Source: Arthrobacter sp. H5 (lineage in GTDB: Bacteria; Actinomycetota; Actinomycetes; Actinomycetales; Micrococcaceae). From it: a stretch of DNA of 37,113 bases. Position 1 is the first letter of the stretch; every line of letters begins with the position of its first letter. The position numbers and the translations under genes were made by a program. Under the pieces are notes generated by a model that worked only from the letters and a program-made list of their open reading frames with translations, had not been told where the DNA came from and made no database searches. Below are positions 8,236-15,873 of this stretch, one piece after another. The stretch lies in contig NZ_KI915037.1 of assembly GCF_000520595.1 (NCBI RefSeq), forward strand, positions 75,127 to 112,239. The letters are read 5' to 3'.

Positions 8236-8610
8236 ATGAGTGAACAGTCAAAAGACGAAGGGCGCGAAGTCAACCCGAACGAGGGCGGTGGAAGCACCTC
8301 GGATGAGAACTGGCATGGCGACGCTGGCGACCAGGCGAATGACCTCCGATTCGCGGAGGAGCAGCAGCTTATTAACAGCCAGGCGCATGGCGAGTTCCCT
8401 GACGGGAGCGTCGACGAGACGGTGACCGGCGGGTATACCGGAGCGCAGACGCCCACATCGGATGGCGGATACACCAGCGCGGAAAATTCGGTGGAAGAAG
8501 GCGAATACACCGATGTTGAGGGGGACGCGACCGGCGTCACCGAGCGGGAAGGGCAGTACACCGACGCTGACTCCAGCGATGACCCCGACCGCGATAAAGG
8601 AACCCGTTAG
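8236..8610 (+). CDS. Acidic repeat protein of unknown function (124 aa)
   Basis: A soluble, strongly acidic protein (MSEQSKDEGREVNPNE...) without cysteine or hydrophobic segment. Its second half has four degenerate repeats built on G-x-Y-T: GGYTGAQ (65-71), GGYTSAE (77-83), GEYTDVE (89-95) and GQYTDAD (106-112), the first three with a 12-residue period. It shares its leader and MSEQ opening with the 53-aa gene at 303. GAAAGG lies about 9 nt before the ATG. The stop overlaps the stop of the convergent kinase gene. I do not recognise a domain; disordered acidic proteins of this kind are common in Micrococcaceae and may respond to stress, which is a guess. A 7-bp dyad upstream suggests regulated expression. 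Confidence 0.75.
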   Translation: MSEQSKDEGREVNPNEGGGSTSDENWHGDAGDQANDLRFAEEQQLINSQAHGEFPDGSVDETVTGGYTGAQTPTSDGGYTSAENSVEEGEYTDVEGDATGVTEREGQYTDADSSDDPDRDKGTR

Positions 8611-9707
8611 CTTTCTGCCGAATGACTGAAGAGTCCCGCTGATGGTCCGGTTGTTTCCCCCAGCACCCGGACCATCAGCGCCCCCGGATCCACTTCAACG
8701 GAAACGGTGGTAACGGCACCCGATAGATCGCCGTCGATCTGTGTTTCGGTGGGTTCGAGTACCGTCACAGTTACCTTTCGGGCGCGGTAGTAGGTGAGGA
8801 CGGGAATGGGGCGGCGCTGCCGGAAGACTATTTTTCCTGCCATCCACAACCAGCCAAGAACGCTGCGGGGGCTCATGACCACCACGTCCAGGTAGCCGTC
8901 GTCGATGGTCGAGTCTGGAATAAGCTCAATGCCTCCGGGCAGCTTGGCGCAATTCGCGAAGAGAACGCTGCGCACCTTTCGGCTCTGGGCGGGACGGTCG
9001 TCCAGGCTGATGGAGACGCGCTGCCGCCGGCCGGGAAGATGCCGTACTCCCGCTTCGCTGTATGCCAGCCAGCCGAACTTCTCCTTCAGGCTGTCCCTGG
9101 TTGCGGCCACCACCGTTGCGTCCAGCCCGATGCCGCCCACAACGAGGAAGGCATGCTGAGAGCTGACGCCGGTGCGTTCGTTCAGCAGCGAGATCCGCCC
9201 CATGTCTATTCGCCGTCCGCTGCCATGAAGCGCCTGCCGGATGCTCCGGGGAATGTCATTGACCGCGATCCCCAGGTTGCGTGCAAGCAGATTTCCTGTC
9301 CCCAGGGGAACAAGGCCCAGCGACGCGGAACTGTGTGCCAGCGTCTGGGCCACAGCGCGGACCGTACCGTCCCCGCCAGCCGCCAGTACGACGTCGTACC
9401 CCTCCTCCAGTGCGCGGCTCGCCTGACCGAAACCCGGGTCCTCAACCGTGGTTTCGAGGATCAGCGGAGGCTCCCATCCGGAGTCGGCGCAGGCCTGCTC
9501 AACCTGTTCACGGGTGAGGGCGGCGTGCAGCTTGACCGGGTTCAGGACGAGCGCAACGCGCTGGGTACCGGAATTGGGCGGCGGTGCTGCAGCGTAGGAC
9601 ACGATGTCGGACCGTCCGGCGCGCGCCCGGCGAACACCCCACCAGCTATAAGCCGATACGGCTGCGGCGAGTGCCGCAATTACAAGGACAACCAACTCGA
9701 CCTGCAT
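8607..9707 (-). CDS. Diacylglycerol kinase-like lipid kinase (DAGK catalytic domain)
   Basis: The 366 residues start with one N-terminal membrane segment (about 3-22), then a DAGK catalytic domain: VLNPVK (54-59), the GGDGT nucleotide-binding motif (111-115) and PLGTGNLLARNL (134-145). Such enzymes phosphorylate diacylglycerol or related lipids at the inner face of the membrane; some bacterial members act on undecaprenol, sphingosine-like or phosphatidylinositol precursors instead, so the substrate is open. It is divergent from serS, sharing a 68-bp promoter gap. The minus strand shows TAGTCT (9722-9717) 9 nt before the ATG, which would give an almost leaderless transcript. The C-terminal codons contain a perfect 14-bp inverted repeat. 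Confidence 0.88.
   Translation of the reverse strand: MQVELVVLVIAALAAAVSAYSWWGVRRARAGRSDIVSYAAAPPPNSGTQRVALVLNPVKLHAALTREQVEQACADSGWEPPLILETTVEDPGFGQASRALEEGYDVVLAAGGDGTVRAVAQTLAHSSASLGLVPLGTGNLLARNLGIAVNDIPRSIRQALHGSGRRIDMGRISLLNERTGVSSQHAFLVVGGIGLDATVVAATRDSLKEKFGWLAYSEAGVRHLPGRRQRVSISLDDRPAQSRKVRSVLFANCAKLPGGIELIPDSTIDDGYLDVVVMSPRSVLGWLWMAGKIVFRQRRPIPVLTYYRARKVTVTVLEPTETQIDGDLSGAVTTVSVEVDPGALMVRVLGETTGPSAGLFSHSAES
8637..8680. terminator. Perfect 14-bp inverted repeat at the convergent gene ends
   Basis: cgctgatggtccgg (8637-8650) pairs exactly with 8667-8680 across a 16-nt loop. It lies inside the last codons of the kinase gene and 27 bp past the stop of the acidic protein gene on the plus strand, so it may stop transcription coming from the left. 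No U-run follows. Confidence 0.45.
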
Positions 9708-9763
9708 GATGGACCCAGACTATCCCTACCCGGTGGGATGCCAAGGCGCCCCCCGCAATTGGG

Positions 9764-9775
9764 TAGTCTTGGACG
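9764..9775 (+). promoter_or_regulatory. Leaderless -10 element of serS
   Basis: TAGTCT (9764-9769) fits the actinobacterial TANNNT -10 consensus and ends exactly 6 nt before the GTG start, so transcription would begin at or beside the start codon. No Shine-Dalgarno sequence is present, which agrees with leaderless translation. A -35 is not clear. Confidence 0.6.
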
Positions 9776-11047
9776 GTGATCGACGTAAATGAACTTCGCG
9801 AAAACCCTGAAAAATTCCGCCTGTCACAGCGCGCCCGGCGGGCTGATGAATCCCTGGTTGACTCAGTTGTTTCCGCAGACTCCAAGCGGCGCGAGGCGGT
9901 CACCAGCGCTGAGTCCCTGCGTGCGGACCAGAATGCCTTCGGCAAGCGGGTGGCGAAGGCACAGGGTGCCCAAAAGCAGGAGCTGCTCGCCGAAGTGAAA
10001 GCGCTCGCTGCGGCAGTGAAGACTGCTGCCGCCGAGGCGGAGGCTTCCAAGGCCGAGCAGGAATTGCTGCTGCGCCGGTTGCCCAATGTCATCCAGGATG
10101 GCGTTCCCGAGGGCGGCGAAGATGACTTTACGGTCCTCAAGACAGTTGGAGCGCCCGCGGAGTTCGATTTCGCGCCCCGGGACCATCTTGAAATCGGGGA
10201 GCTTCTCGGCGCCATTGACATGGAACGGGGAGCCAAAGTGTCCGGCTCACGGTTCTACTTCCTCAAAGGCGTTGGGGCGCGCCTTGAGCTGGCGCTGCTG
10301 AACATGGCAATGGACCAGGCCGTCCAAGCCGGTTTTACACCGATGATCACGCCAACCCTGGTCCGCCCCGAGATCATGCAGGGCACCGGCTTCGACGTGG
10401 CGCACGACGCCGAGATCTACCGCCTCGCTGAAGACGACCTGTACCTGGTAGGCACCTCGGAGGTGGCGATGGCCGGTTATCACGCCGACGAGATCCTCGA
10501 CCTGTCGGACGGGCCCGTGCGCTACGCCGGCTGGTCATCGTGTTACCGGCGGGAGGCGGGCGCACACGGTAAGGATAACCGCGGCATTATCCGCGTCCAT
10601 CAGTTCAACAAGGTGGAAATGTTTTCCTACACCACCGTTGAGGAATCCTACGCGGAGCATGAGCGGATGCTTGCGTGGGAAGAGGAGATGCTGGCGAAGG
10701 TTGAGCTTCCCTACCGTGTGATAGACACGGCTGCCGGCGACCTGGGTATGTCCGCCGCGCGCAAGTTCGACTGCGAGGCGTGGGTTCCCACCCAGAACGC
10801 CTACCGCGAGCTGACCTCTACGTCCAATTGCACAACGTTCCAGGCCCGGCGCCTGAACATCCGTGAACGGTTGTTGGGGGAGGGGCAGAAGGGCACGCGC
10901 GCTGTCGCGACCCTGAACGGGACCCTGGCCACAACCCGGTGGATCGTTGCCATCTTGGAGCACCACCAGAATCCGGACGGGTCGGTGACGGTTCCCGTGG
11001 CACTGCGACCGTATCTGGGTGGCTTGGAAGTCCTTCCGGTCATTTAG
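9776..11047 (+). CDS. serS: Seryl-tRNA synthetase
   Basis: Class II synthetase that charges tRNA-Ser (and tRNA-Sec where present) with serine. The 423 residues comprise the N-terminal antiparallel coiled-coil arm (about 25-100) that grips the long variable arm of tRNA-Ser, then the catalytic core with TSE (227-229), motif 2 around [15 protein letters not shown] (256-270), [15 protein letters not shown] (345-359) and motif 3 NGTLATTRW with RPYLGG near the C-terminus. Length is normal. The start is GTG without a ribosome-binding site but with a TAGTCT -10 six bases upstream. A strong hairpin with a T-run follows the stop. Confidence 0.97.
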   Translation: MIDVNELRENPEKFRLSQRARRADESLVDSVVSADSKRREAVTSAESLRADQNAFGKRVAKAQGAQKQELLAEVKALAAAVKTAAAEAEASKAEQELLLRRLPNVIQDGVPEGGEDDFTVLKTVGAPAEFDFAPRDHLEIGELLGAIDMERGAKVSGSRFYFLKGVGARLELALLNMAMDQAVQAGFTPMITPTLVRPEIMQGTGFDVAHDAEIYRLAEDDLYLVGTSEVAMAGYHADEILDLSDGPVRYAGWSSCYRREAGAHGKDNRGIIRVHQFNKVEMFSYTTVEESYAEHERMLAWEEEMLAKVELPYRVIDTAAGDLGMSAARKFDCEAWVPTQNAYRELTSTSNCTTFQARRLNIRERLLGEGQKGTRAVATLNGTLATTRWIVAILEHHQNPDGSVTVPVALRPYLGGLEVLPVI

Positions 11048-11057
11048 CCGAGCGACG

Positions 11058-11092
11058 TGGCGCCTGCGGAACCTCCCGCAGGCGCCATTTCT
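11058..11092 (+). terminator. Rho-independent terminator of serS
   Basis: A perfect 12-bp stem (tggcgcctgcgg and its complement) with a 6-nt loop (aacctc), followed by TTTCT, begins 11 bp after the serS stop. Confidence 0.85.
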
Positions 11093-11118
11093 GATTCTGC
11101 GCGACCTCAACGGCCGTC

Positions 11119-11177
11119 GGACACCGTAACGACTGGCACCTCCGCCCGTTACCGTGTCCCGCGGTCAAAAGCGTCGC
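11119..11177. repeat. Dispersed repeat, copy A (REP-like)
   Basis: Bases 11124-11177 match 12292-12345 at 45 of 54 positions in the same orientation, with no gap. The copy also forms a hairpin: ggacaccgtaacg (11119-11131) pairs with 11147-11159 with one mismatch. It ends 7 bp from the stop of the AbiEi-like gene. It looks like a repetitive extragenic palindromic element. Confidence 0.65.
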
Positions 11178-11183
11178 CGGTTT

Positions 11184-12152
11184 TCAGGATGTCGAACGCC
11201 ATTGACCTGGAGGGCATCTTCGGAGTGTCGGCTCCAAACCGGCATTGAGAAGGATGGTACGCAACCGTTCAGGGTGGGTGGCATCCTCCCAAAGCCATCG
11301 GGCAACGCCATTGCCCTGTGCCCTAAGCCTGTCTTCACGGATCTTCTCCGCGACAACAATGTCCTCAGGCCGGCGCCCACCGAGAAACTCCTCGCTCTTG
11401 TACTTGGCGCGCCCGTCAAACTCACCCACAAGCTTGTTTTCCGGCCAATAGTAATCCGTCGTAGCAATATGTCTTCCCTGAGCGTCGAGGAATACACGTT
11501 GGAGCTCCGGGGGTGGGAAGCCCATCAGATACATTGATGCCCTGCTCAGAGACTCGCCTGCAGAGCCGGAATTGGTCACCGCGAAATCCAGAATGGCCCG
11601 GCACCGTGAGCGGAGGGCTGCCGGCTGAAGCTGGTCGAGGCGGCGCTGCATCTGTGCCCGGGTGATCCGGCAGCTGCCGCTGCGCTGTGGGTTGAGGCAA
11701 TAGTCCCACGCGATGACTGCATCCTCGAACGAGTCAGTACCCGCAAGGTCCAAGAGCGTACTCGGGATATCCGTCAACGTTAGTCCGCCTTGGGACACAA
11801 ACTGCTGATGTGGGCGGATGAGTTGACGGTCGACACCATGGCGGCTCCGCCCACCACCCGGACGGTTGTGTGTGCACTGAAGTGTCGGCGGAACCTTTCG
11901 AACCGAAATTCCCCAGATGACTGCAGCGCTCCGCCGCGAAAAATGTGGGGCGTAGTCCGCAATCGCTTCAAGCGCCTGAGCGGCGAGGCGGTGACGGTCC
12001 CATTCGTCCAGCTTCTTCCACGCTTTCGCATCGACGTATGCTCCGCGGCGCACCCGGACGAGTAGTCCGGCGCCGTGCTTTTGTCTGAGCGCTTTGCTGT
12101 CCTGGCCAATGATGCTGAGGGAGGAACTGAGCTGAAGGTGCGGTAGGGCCAT
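11184..12152 (-). CDS. Orphan AbiEi-antitoxin-like protein with C-terminal DUF559/Vsr-like nuclease-fold domain
   Basis: The 322 residues begin with a winged-helix-like region resembling AbiEi antitoxins (GLLVRVRRGAYVDAKAW, 29-45, then a helical stretch). The C-terminal third has a PD-(D/E)xK-like pattern: E200 in AGESLSR, D233 in TTDYYWPE, E244-F-D246-GRAKY (K250) and E269-KIREDRLR. Such proteins are frequent in Arthrobacter and relatives and are usually labelled type IV toxin-antitoxin AbiEi-domain or DUF559 proteins; their function is not established. No AbiEii nucleotidyltransferase toxin is next to it. The gene lies between serS and a HAD gene, with direct repeats on both sides, which suggests insertion. 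No ribosome-binding site is visible; CATCCT 7 nt before the ATG could be a -10 of a leaderless transcript. Confidence 0.7.
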   Translation of the reverse strand: MALPHLQLSSSLSIIGQDSKALRQKHGAGLLVRVRRGAYVDAKAWKKLDEWDRHRLAAQALEAIADYAPHFSRRSAAVIWGISVRKVPPTLQCTHNRPGGGRSRHGVDRQLIRPHQQFVSQGGLTLTDIPSTLLDLAGTDSFEDAVIAWDYCLNPQRSGSCRITRAQMQRRLDQLQPAALRSRCRAILDFAVTNSGSAGESLSRASMYLMGFPPPELQRVFLDAQGRHIATTDYYWPENKLVGEFDGRAKYKSEEFLGGRRPEDIVVAEKIREDRLRAQGNGVARWLWEDATHPERLRTILLNAGLEPTLRRCPPGQWRSTS

Positions 12153-12486
12153 GCTGTCTAGGATGGACCGTTAGGATCGGCGTATCTCCGCAATCGGTGC
12201 GTATGTGGATAAAGCGCGGTGTGTGAACCGCTGTGGAGGTGAAGTCCCGGACACAGTTCCGCCCAGGAGCTCCCTGACCGGTCTGGCGCAACCCTAACGA
12301 CTGACGCCTCCGCTCATTGCCGTGTCCCGCGACCGAAAGCGTCGCTCGGCCGGACTCCTGCCGCGCCCAGCCCACGATCAACGGCCGTGTTCCGCACGAT
12401 CAGCGACGCCAAGAAGTAACCAACCGTTTGCCAAGCTGTGACCTCCGCCCTACCGACCAGCGGCTGGCATCTGGTTCACTGGACTA
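12153..12486. other. Intergenic region holding repeat copy B
   Basis: A 334-bp stretch with no gene I can support. It contains copy B of the dispersed repeat (12292-12345) and the upstream regions of two divergent genes. The 11-mer tcaacggccgt at 12378-12388 also occurs at 11107-11117 beside copy A. Confidence 0.5.
12292..12345. repeat. Dispersed repeat, copy B (REP-like)
   Basis: Direct repeat of 11124-11177 (45 of 54 identical). The inner segment gccgtgtcccgcg is shared except for one base. The hairpin seen in copy A is degenerate here. Together the copies bracket the AbiEi-like gene. Confidence 0.65.
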
Positions 12487-13326
12487 ATGACAACCGCAAT
12501 TACGGCTGGCATCGATGACCAGCAGCAGACACATAACAGGAAGCTCATCGCACTCGACGTTGACGGCACGCTTGTTGACCATGACGGCGACATGTCGGAT
12601 GAAGTGCGGGACGCCGCCCGCGCGGTGGTGGACGCCGGCCACGAGGTGATCGTGGCAACGGGCCGGTCCCTGGGCGCAACGCTTCCCATCATCGAACGTA
12701 TTGGGCTCACCCGCGGTTACGCGGTGTGCTCCAACGGTGGCGTGACCCTCCGGATCGATACCCATAACCTCGACACCGGTTATGAAGTGATCAACCGGGT
12801 CACCTTCGATCCCGGGCCCGCACTCAGGGCGCTTCGCAGGAGTCTTCCTACCGCAAAGTTCGCGCTTGAGGATGACCAGGGTCAGTTCCTCGCCACTGAG
12901 CGGTTTCAGGATGCCAGTTTTGGAGCTGAGGCGAAGAGCGTGGACTTCGCGCGCATGCTGGAGGCAACGGCGGTGCGCGTGGTGGTCTTCAGCACTGACA
13001 GCACGGCCGAGGAGTTCGGCGAGGCCGTTGAGGCAATCGGACTCCACGGTGTCACCTACTCTGTAGGCTGGACCGCTTGGCTGGACATTGCCGCGTCCGG
13101 CGTCACCAAGGCGAGCGCGCTCGAACTTCTCCGCCGCAGAACCAACGTCGATCCGTCGCACACGGTTGCGGTGGGCGACGGCCGGAATGATATCGAGATG
13201 CTTACCTGGGCGGCTCGCGGAGTCGCTATGGGACAGGCTCCGGAAGAAGTGCTGGCGGCGGCCTCGGAGGTCACGGGATCCGTGTACGACGACGGCGCCG
13301 CGAAAGTCCTGCGCTCCCTCGCCTGA
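12487..13326 (+). CDS. HAD-superfamily (Cof-type, IIB) hydrolase
   Basis: A cytosolic Mg-dependent phosphatase of the haloacid dehalogenase superfamily. The 279 residues show the catalytic loop ALDVDGT (nucleophile D24, acid D26), ATGRS as motif II, the conserved lysine in GVTKASAL, and the Mg-binding GDGRNDIEML. The cap sits between motifs II and III as in type IIB (Cof) enzymes, which act on sugar phosphates, pyridoxal phosphate or similar small molecules; the substrate cannot be assigned. No ribosome-binding site stands before the ATG at 12487, and I could not find a good -10 at leaderless distance. The AbiEi-like gene and repeats separate it from serS. Confidence 0.85.
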   Translation: MTTAITAGIDDQQQTHNRKLIALDVDGTLVDHDGDMSDEVRDAARAVVDAGHEVIVATGRSLGATLPIIERIGLTRGYAVCSNGGVTLRIDTHNLDTGYEVINRVTFDPGPALRALRRSLPTAKFALEDDQGQFLATERFQDASFGAEAKSVDFARMLEATAVRVVVFSTDSTAEEFGEAVEAIGLHGVTYSVGWTAWLDIAASGVTKASALELLRRRTNVDPSHTVAVGDGRNDIEMLTWAARGVAMGQAPEEVLAAASEVTGSVYDDGAAKVLRSLA

Positions 13327-13344
13327 CTTGCCGTTGCCGGCTTA

Positions 13345-13590
13345 GGGCGTGTTTCCTGAGCGTAGGTGAGGGCTAATTCGTCGTAGCGAGTGGCCCGGAG
13401 CGCCATTGCTTGAGGGTGTTGAAACTGCGTTCGACGACATTGCGCCGCTTGTGCGCGTCCTTGTCGTAGCTTATGGGCCGTCCGCTGGAGAAGCCCCTGC
13501 GTTTCCTGTTGGATGATTTCTGGTCGTCGTTTTCTGGGATGACGCATTCAACGCCACGTCCGCGCAGGTAGCAGGGCATGGATCTTCCTT
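13345..13590 (-). mobile_element. Remnant of an IS5-family insertion sequence (3' end of the transposase)
   Basis: The minus strand encodes the end of an IS5-type DDE transposase: RGRGVECVIPENDDQK, GRPISYDKDAHKRRNVVER and SFNTLKQWR. The frame then breaks near 13392-13399 and continues one frame away as ATRYDELALTY. After LALTY the expected C-terminus is missing and the sequence passes directly into gggcgtgtttcctgagcg (13345-13362, plus strand), which looks like a terminal inverted repeat. Upstream of the fragment the frame meets a TGA. The catalytic Asp residues and the other end of the element are absent, so it cannot move by itself. Confidence 0.75.
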
Positions 13591-13784
13591 GTCAGGCCGC
13601 TGCGGAGCGTCCGACGGCATGATCATCCGGCTCATCAATCAGATTCCTGTAATTCGAGAGGTCCCCCTGTGTGGCGGGGAAGGCTAGTGCCGTGCCCGGT
13701 AGCGGTAGTTGATGCCTTCTGTCATCAACCGGTGGCTTTCACAAGGCGTCCAAGGCTCCGAGTCCGCGGCGCGCATCTATTAGA
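13591..13784. other. Intergenic stretch beside the IS remnant
   Basis: No coding region, RNA gene or second IS end could be recognised here. It may be decayed IS or host sequence. Confidence 0.35.
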
Positions 13785-14579
13785 TCACTGGAAGGAATCA
13801 AAGAACGCCGTAACATCGGATGCGACCCGATCCGGGCATTCCCACAAGACCAGATGCGCCGCATCGGGGTAGATCTTCAGCACGGCGCCGGTTATCCGGG
13901 CTGCCAACACTTCTTGGTCGCTCCGTGGCAACAAGTTGTCATCGTCGCCCCACAGGATCAGTGTGGGTGCCTGGATGGTTCCCGACTCAGTTGGCGGCGT
14001 GGCGGTGCCGAGGCCCTGCAGGATGCCCTTCCACGCGTGGGCGGGCATCCTGACGCCGTCGCTTATCCGGTCCTCGATAAACCAGGAGGGAACCGCATGC
14101 AACAGGGGATACCAGGACAACGAATGCCGGACCCAATCCTCGTCGATGGGGTCCGTCAGGCGGTCCACTTCATCGGCGAACGGGGGCCGTCCGCGGAGGC
14201 TCAGTGGGGAGCCCACCAGCACGAGTGCCGCGACCCGGCCCGGGTAGGCGACGGTCAGCTGCTGGGCGACGTAGCCGCCGCTGGAGGAGCCGAGGACGAA
14301 GGCCTTCGGAACGTTGAGGGCGTCCAGAATCGCGGCGGCGTCCTCGGCCTGTTCCGCCAGGGAGTATCCCGACTCCGGTTTGTCCGCGGCACCCTGCCCC
14401 CGGAGGTCGGGGGCGTAGATCCTGAACTTAGTCAGCAGTGGTGCCAGGCGATCGAAGCATCCGCGGGATTCGCCCCACGGATGCAGCAGCAGCATTGGCC
14501 GCGCGTCGGCGTCGCCCTGAACGAGACACGGCACCGTGATGCCTGTCCGGAGCCTAAGATCCCGGACCTCGGATTCCAT
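13785..14579 (-). CDS. Alpha/beta-fold hydrolase
   Basis: The 264 residues form a complete alpha/beta hydrolase: the oxyanion region LLHPWGES (31-38), the nucleophile elbow LGSSSGGY with S99, the acid near D213 in LWGDDDNLLP and the histidine H242 in DAAHLVLWE. APDLRGQGAADKP resembles 3-oxoadipate enol-lactonases, haloperoxidase-like esterases and related hydrolases. No lid large enough for a lipase is seen. The substrate is unknown. The gene stands alone on the minus strand between the IS remnant and a SatD-like gene. Confidence 0.82.
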   Translation of the reverse strand: MESEVRDLRLRTGITVPCLVQGDADARPMLLLHPWGESRGCFDRLAPLLTKFRIYAPDLRGQGAADKPESGYSLAEQAEDAAAILDALNVPKAFVLGSSSGGYVAQQLTVAYPGRVAALVLVGSPLSLRGRPPFADEVDRLTDPIDEDWVRHSLSWYPLLHAVPSWFIEDRISDGVRMPAHAWKGILQGLGTATPPTESGTIQAPTLILWGDDDNLLPRSDQEVLAARITGAVLKIYPDAAHLVLWECPDRVASDVTAFFDSFQ

Positions 14580-14733
14580 GGCTTCAGGGTACGCCGCGCA
14601 AGCGGACCGTGAGCAAGCCTCTGCCAGACGCTGAGGCTCAGGAGAGGATGTGCTGGTAACGGATGTGGTCCTGCCATGCGCCTGCGATCTTGACGCATTC
14701 CAGCTAGTAGGCCCCCGATTTAGGAGACACGAC

Positions 14734-15363
14734 CTAGTACGCGAGTGCCGCAGGCGGCAGCGAAACCGGTCCGTAGGCTAGATCGAGGAGCCGGGCGGCG
14801 GCGGGCCGGGTTGCCCATTCCTCGATCCAATGGGAGCGGACCACTGCCTTACTGACTGCCTGGGTGGTGATGCTGAGTTCCTGGGCGATGAGCTTCTGCT
14901 GTCCGCGTGCGCCCGGAGTCATCAAGTCCAGCACATTCCACTCCGCCTCAGAGCGCGTATAGACAATCTGGCCGAGCAGCCGCAGCACAGCTTCGGCTTC
15001 AGCCGCGATCTGGGTATCCGGCCCGTCCACCGCAAGCGGTATGCGCTCACCGGTTTTCTGGGCCCGGTTCACGGCGCGGCGCGCATACACCAGCCCGTAC
15101 CCTTGTGCTTCGACTATTTTCTCGGGAATGGGCACATGAAGCTCACCCACTCCGATTCCCACATGCCACCGCCGGAAACGGATGGCTTTCAACGCGATGT
15201 CGACGGCCGCGGCGGCATTGTCCACCGCGCCTTGCAACTCGTCCCCAACCGACCGTTGAAAGGGGACCACGGCATCGACAAAACGTAATTCGCGCAGCAG
15301 GTCCGGAACCAGGTCGCCGACCTCGCGGGAATCACGCTGGTTGATGGTCAGCACAAAGAGCAT
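14734..15363 (-). CDS. SatD-like protein with C-terminal helix-turn-helix
   Basis: The 209-residue protein starts FVLTINQRDSREVGD and has FQRSVGDELQG (35-45), the conserved signature of SatD-family proteins. The C-terminal part (about 155-180, QQKLIAQELSITTQAVSKAV) is a helix-turn-helix, so it probably binds DNA. SatD was named in a streptococcal signal-recognition/acid-tolerance locus; its role is unknown. On the minus strand CATACT (15375-15370) ends exactly 6 nt before the ATG and TTGTTT lies 16 bp further upstream, suggesting leaderless expression. A dyad over the -35 could be an autoregulatory operator. Confidence 0.7.
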   Translation of the reverse strand: MLFVLTINQRDSREVGDLVPDLLRELRFVDAVVPFQRSVGDELQGAVDNAAAAVDIALKAIRFRRWHVGIGVGELHVPIPEKIVEAQGYGLVYARRAVNRAQKTGERIPLAVDGPDTQIAAEAEAVLRLLGQIVYTRSEAEWNVLDLMTPGARGQQKLIAQELSITTQAVSKAVVRSHWIEEWATRPAAARLLDLAYGPVSLPPAALAY

Positions 15364-15388
15364 GGCATCAGTATGACTGAAGCTGTTC

Positions 15389-15407
15389 CGTAAACAACCG
15401 ATTTACG
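15389..15407. promoter_or_regulatory. Dyad overlapping the -35 of the SatD-like gene
   Basis: CGTAAA-caaccga-TTTACG is a perfect 6+6 bp inverted repeat with a 7-bp spacer. It covers the proposed -35 (15392-15397, minus strand) of the downstream HTH gene. The position fits a repressor site; autoregulation is inference. Confidence 0.4.
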
Positions 15408-15432
15408 TTGATTAGGCACGAGTTTGCGTGGA

Positions 15433-15873
15433 CTACGAACGTGTCCGGATCACCGTATACTTCCGCTGGCCATCGCCAAACGTGGGGAAGGGGGTAGTTG
15501 CGCTGAGTATTGCGCCGATTATCAGCAATGGAATGAACGGCACCAGCAGCACCGTGGCAAGCATCCTGCCGATACCTTTCCATGCCCCGATGGGCCGGCC
15601 GTCCGGCACCCGCACACTTTTGATTCCCACCATTGCCGCGCCGAGGGTCCGCCGGGTGCCGTAAAAGATGCCGTAGATGATGGCGGACACCGGAAGGCCC
15701 AGAACGAGCGCCAGCGCTGCGGCGTCTCCGGTGTCCGTGAAGCCGGTGGCCAGGATGGGTGTAAGCACCAAGGTGCAGGCAAGCCACAGGAGCACGCCCA
15801 TCACAATGTCAATCAGGGCCGCCGCGATGCGCCGGCCGGCGCCTGCACGCACAGCGGTCATGGTGTTATTCAT
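15433..15873 (-). CDS. RDD-family membrane protein
   Basis: The 146 residues carry an RDD domain: AGAGRRIAAALIDIVMG near the start with the conserved Arg and Asp (R14/R15, D22), then LGAAMVGIKSVRV and a final hydrophobic helix (about 105-124). Four hydrophobic segments (about 17-40, 51-71, 76-85 weak, 105-124) are visible. RDD proteins are small membrane proteins often found beside secretion or stress genes; some act in ion transport, and most are uncharacterised. The start MNNTMTAV at 15873 overlaps the stop of the gene upstream by 8 bp; a longer frame without family similarity reaches 16041. It ends a three-gene run with the WXG100 protein. Confidence 0.75.
   Translation of the reverse strand: MNNTMTAVRAGAGRRIAAALIDIVMGVLLWLACTLVLTPILATGFTDTGDAAALALVLGLPVSAIIYGIFYGTRRTLGAAMVGIKSVRVPDGRPIGAWKGIGRMLATVLLVPFIPLLIIGAILSATTPFPTFGDGQRKYTVIRTRS

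Noticed and set aside
11184-12152. A full AbiE toxin-antitoxin pair
   Set aside because: No AbiEii-type nucleotidyltransferase gene lies on either side, so only an orphan AbiEi-like protein is claimed.
14638-14703. Minus-strand reading ECVKIAGAWQDHIRYQHILS before a stop, like the C-terminus of an acetyltransferase
   Set aside because: Only about 20 residues with a stop directly upstream; too short to support a gene or a pseudogene call.
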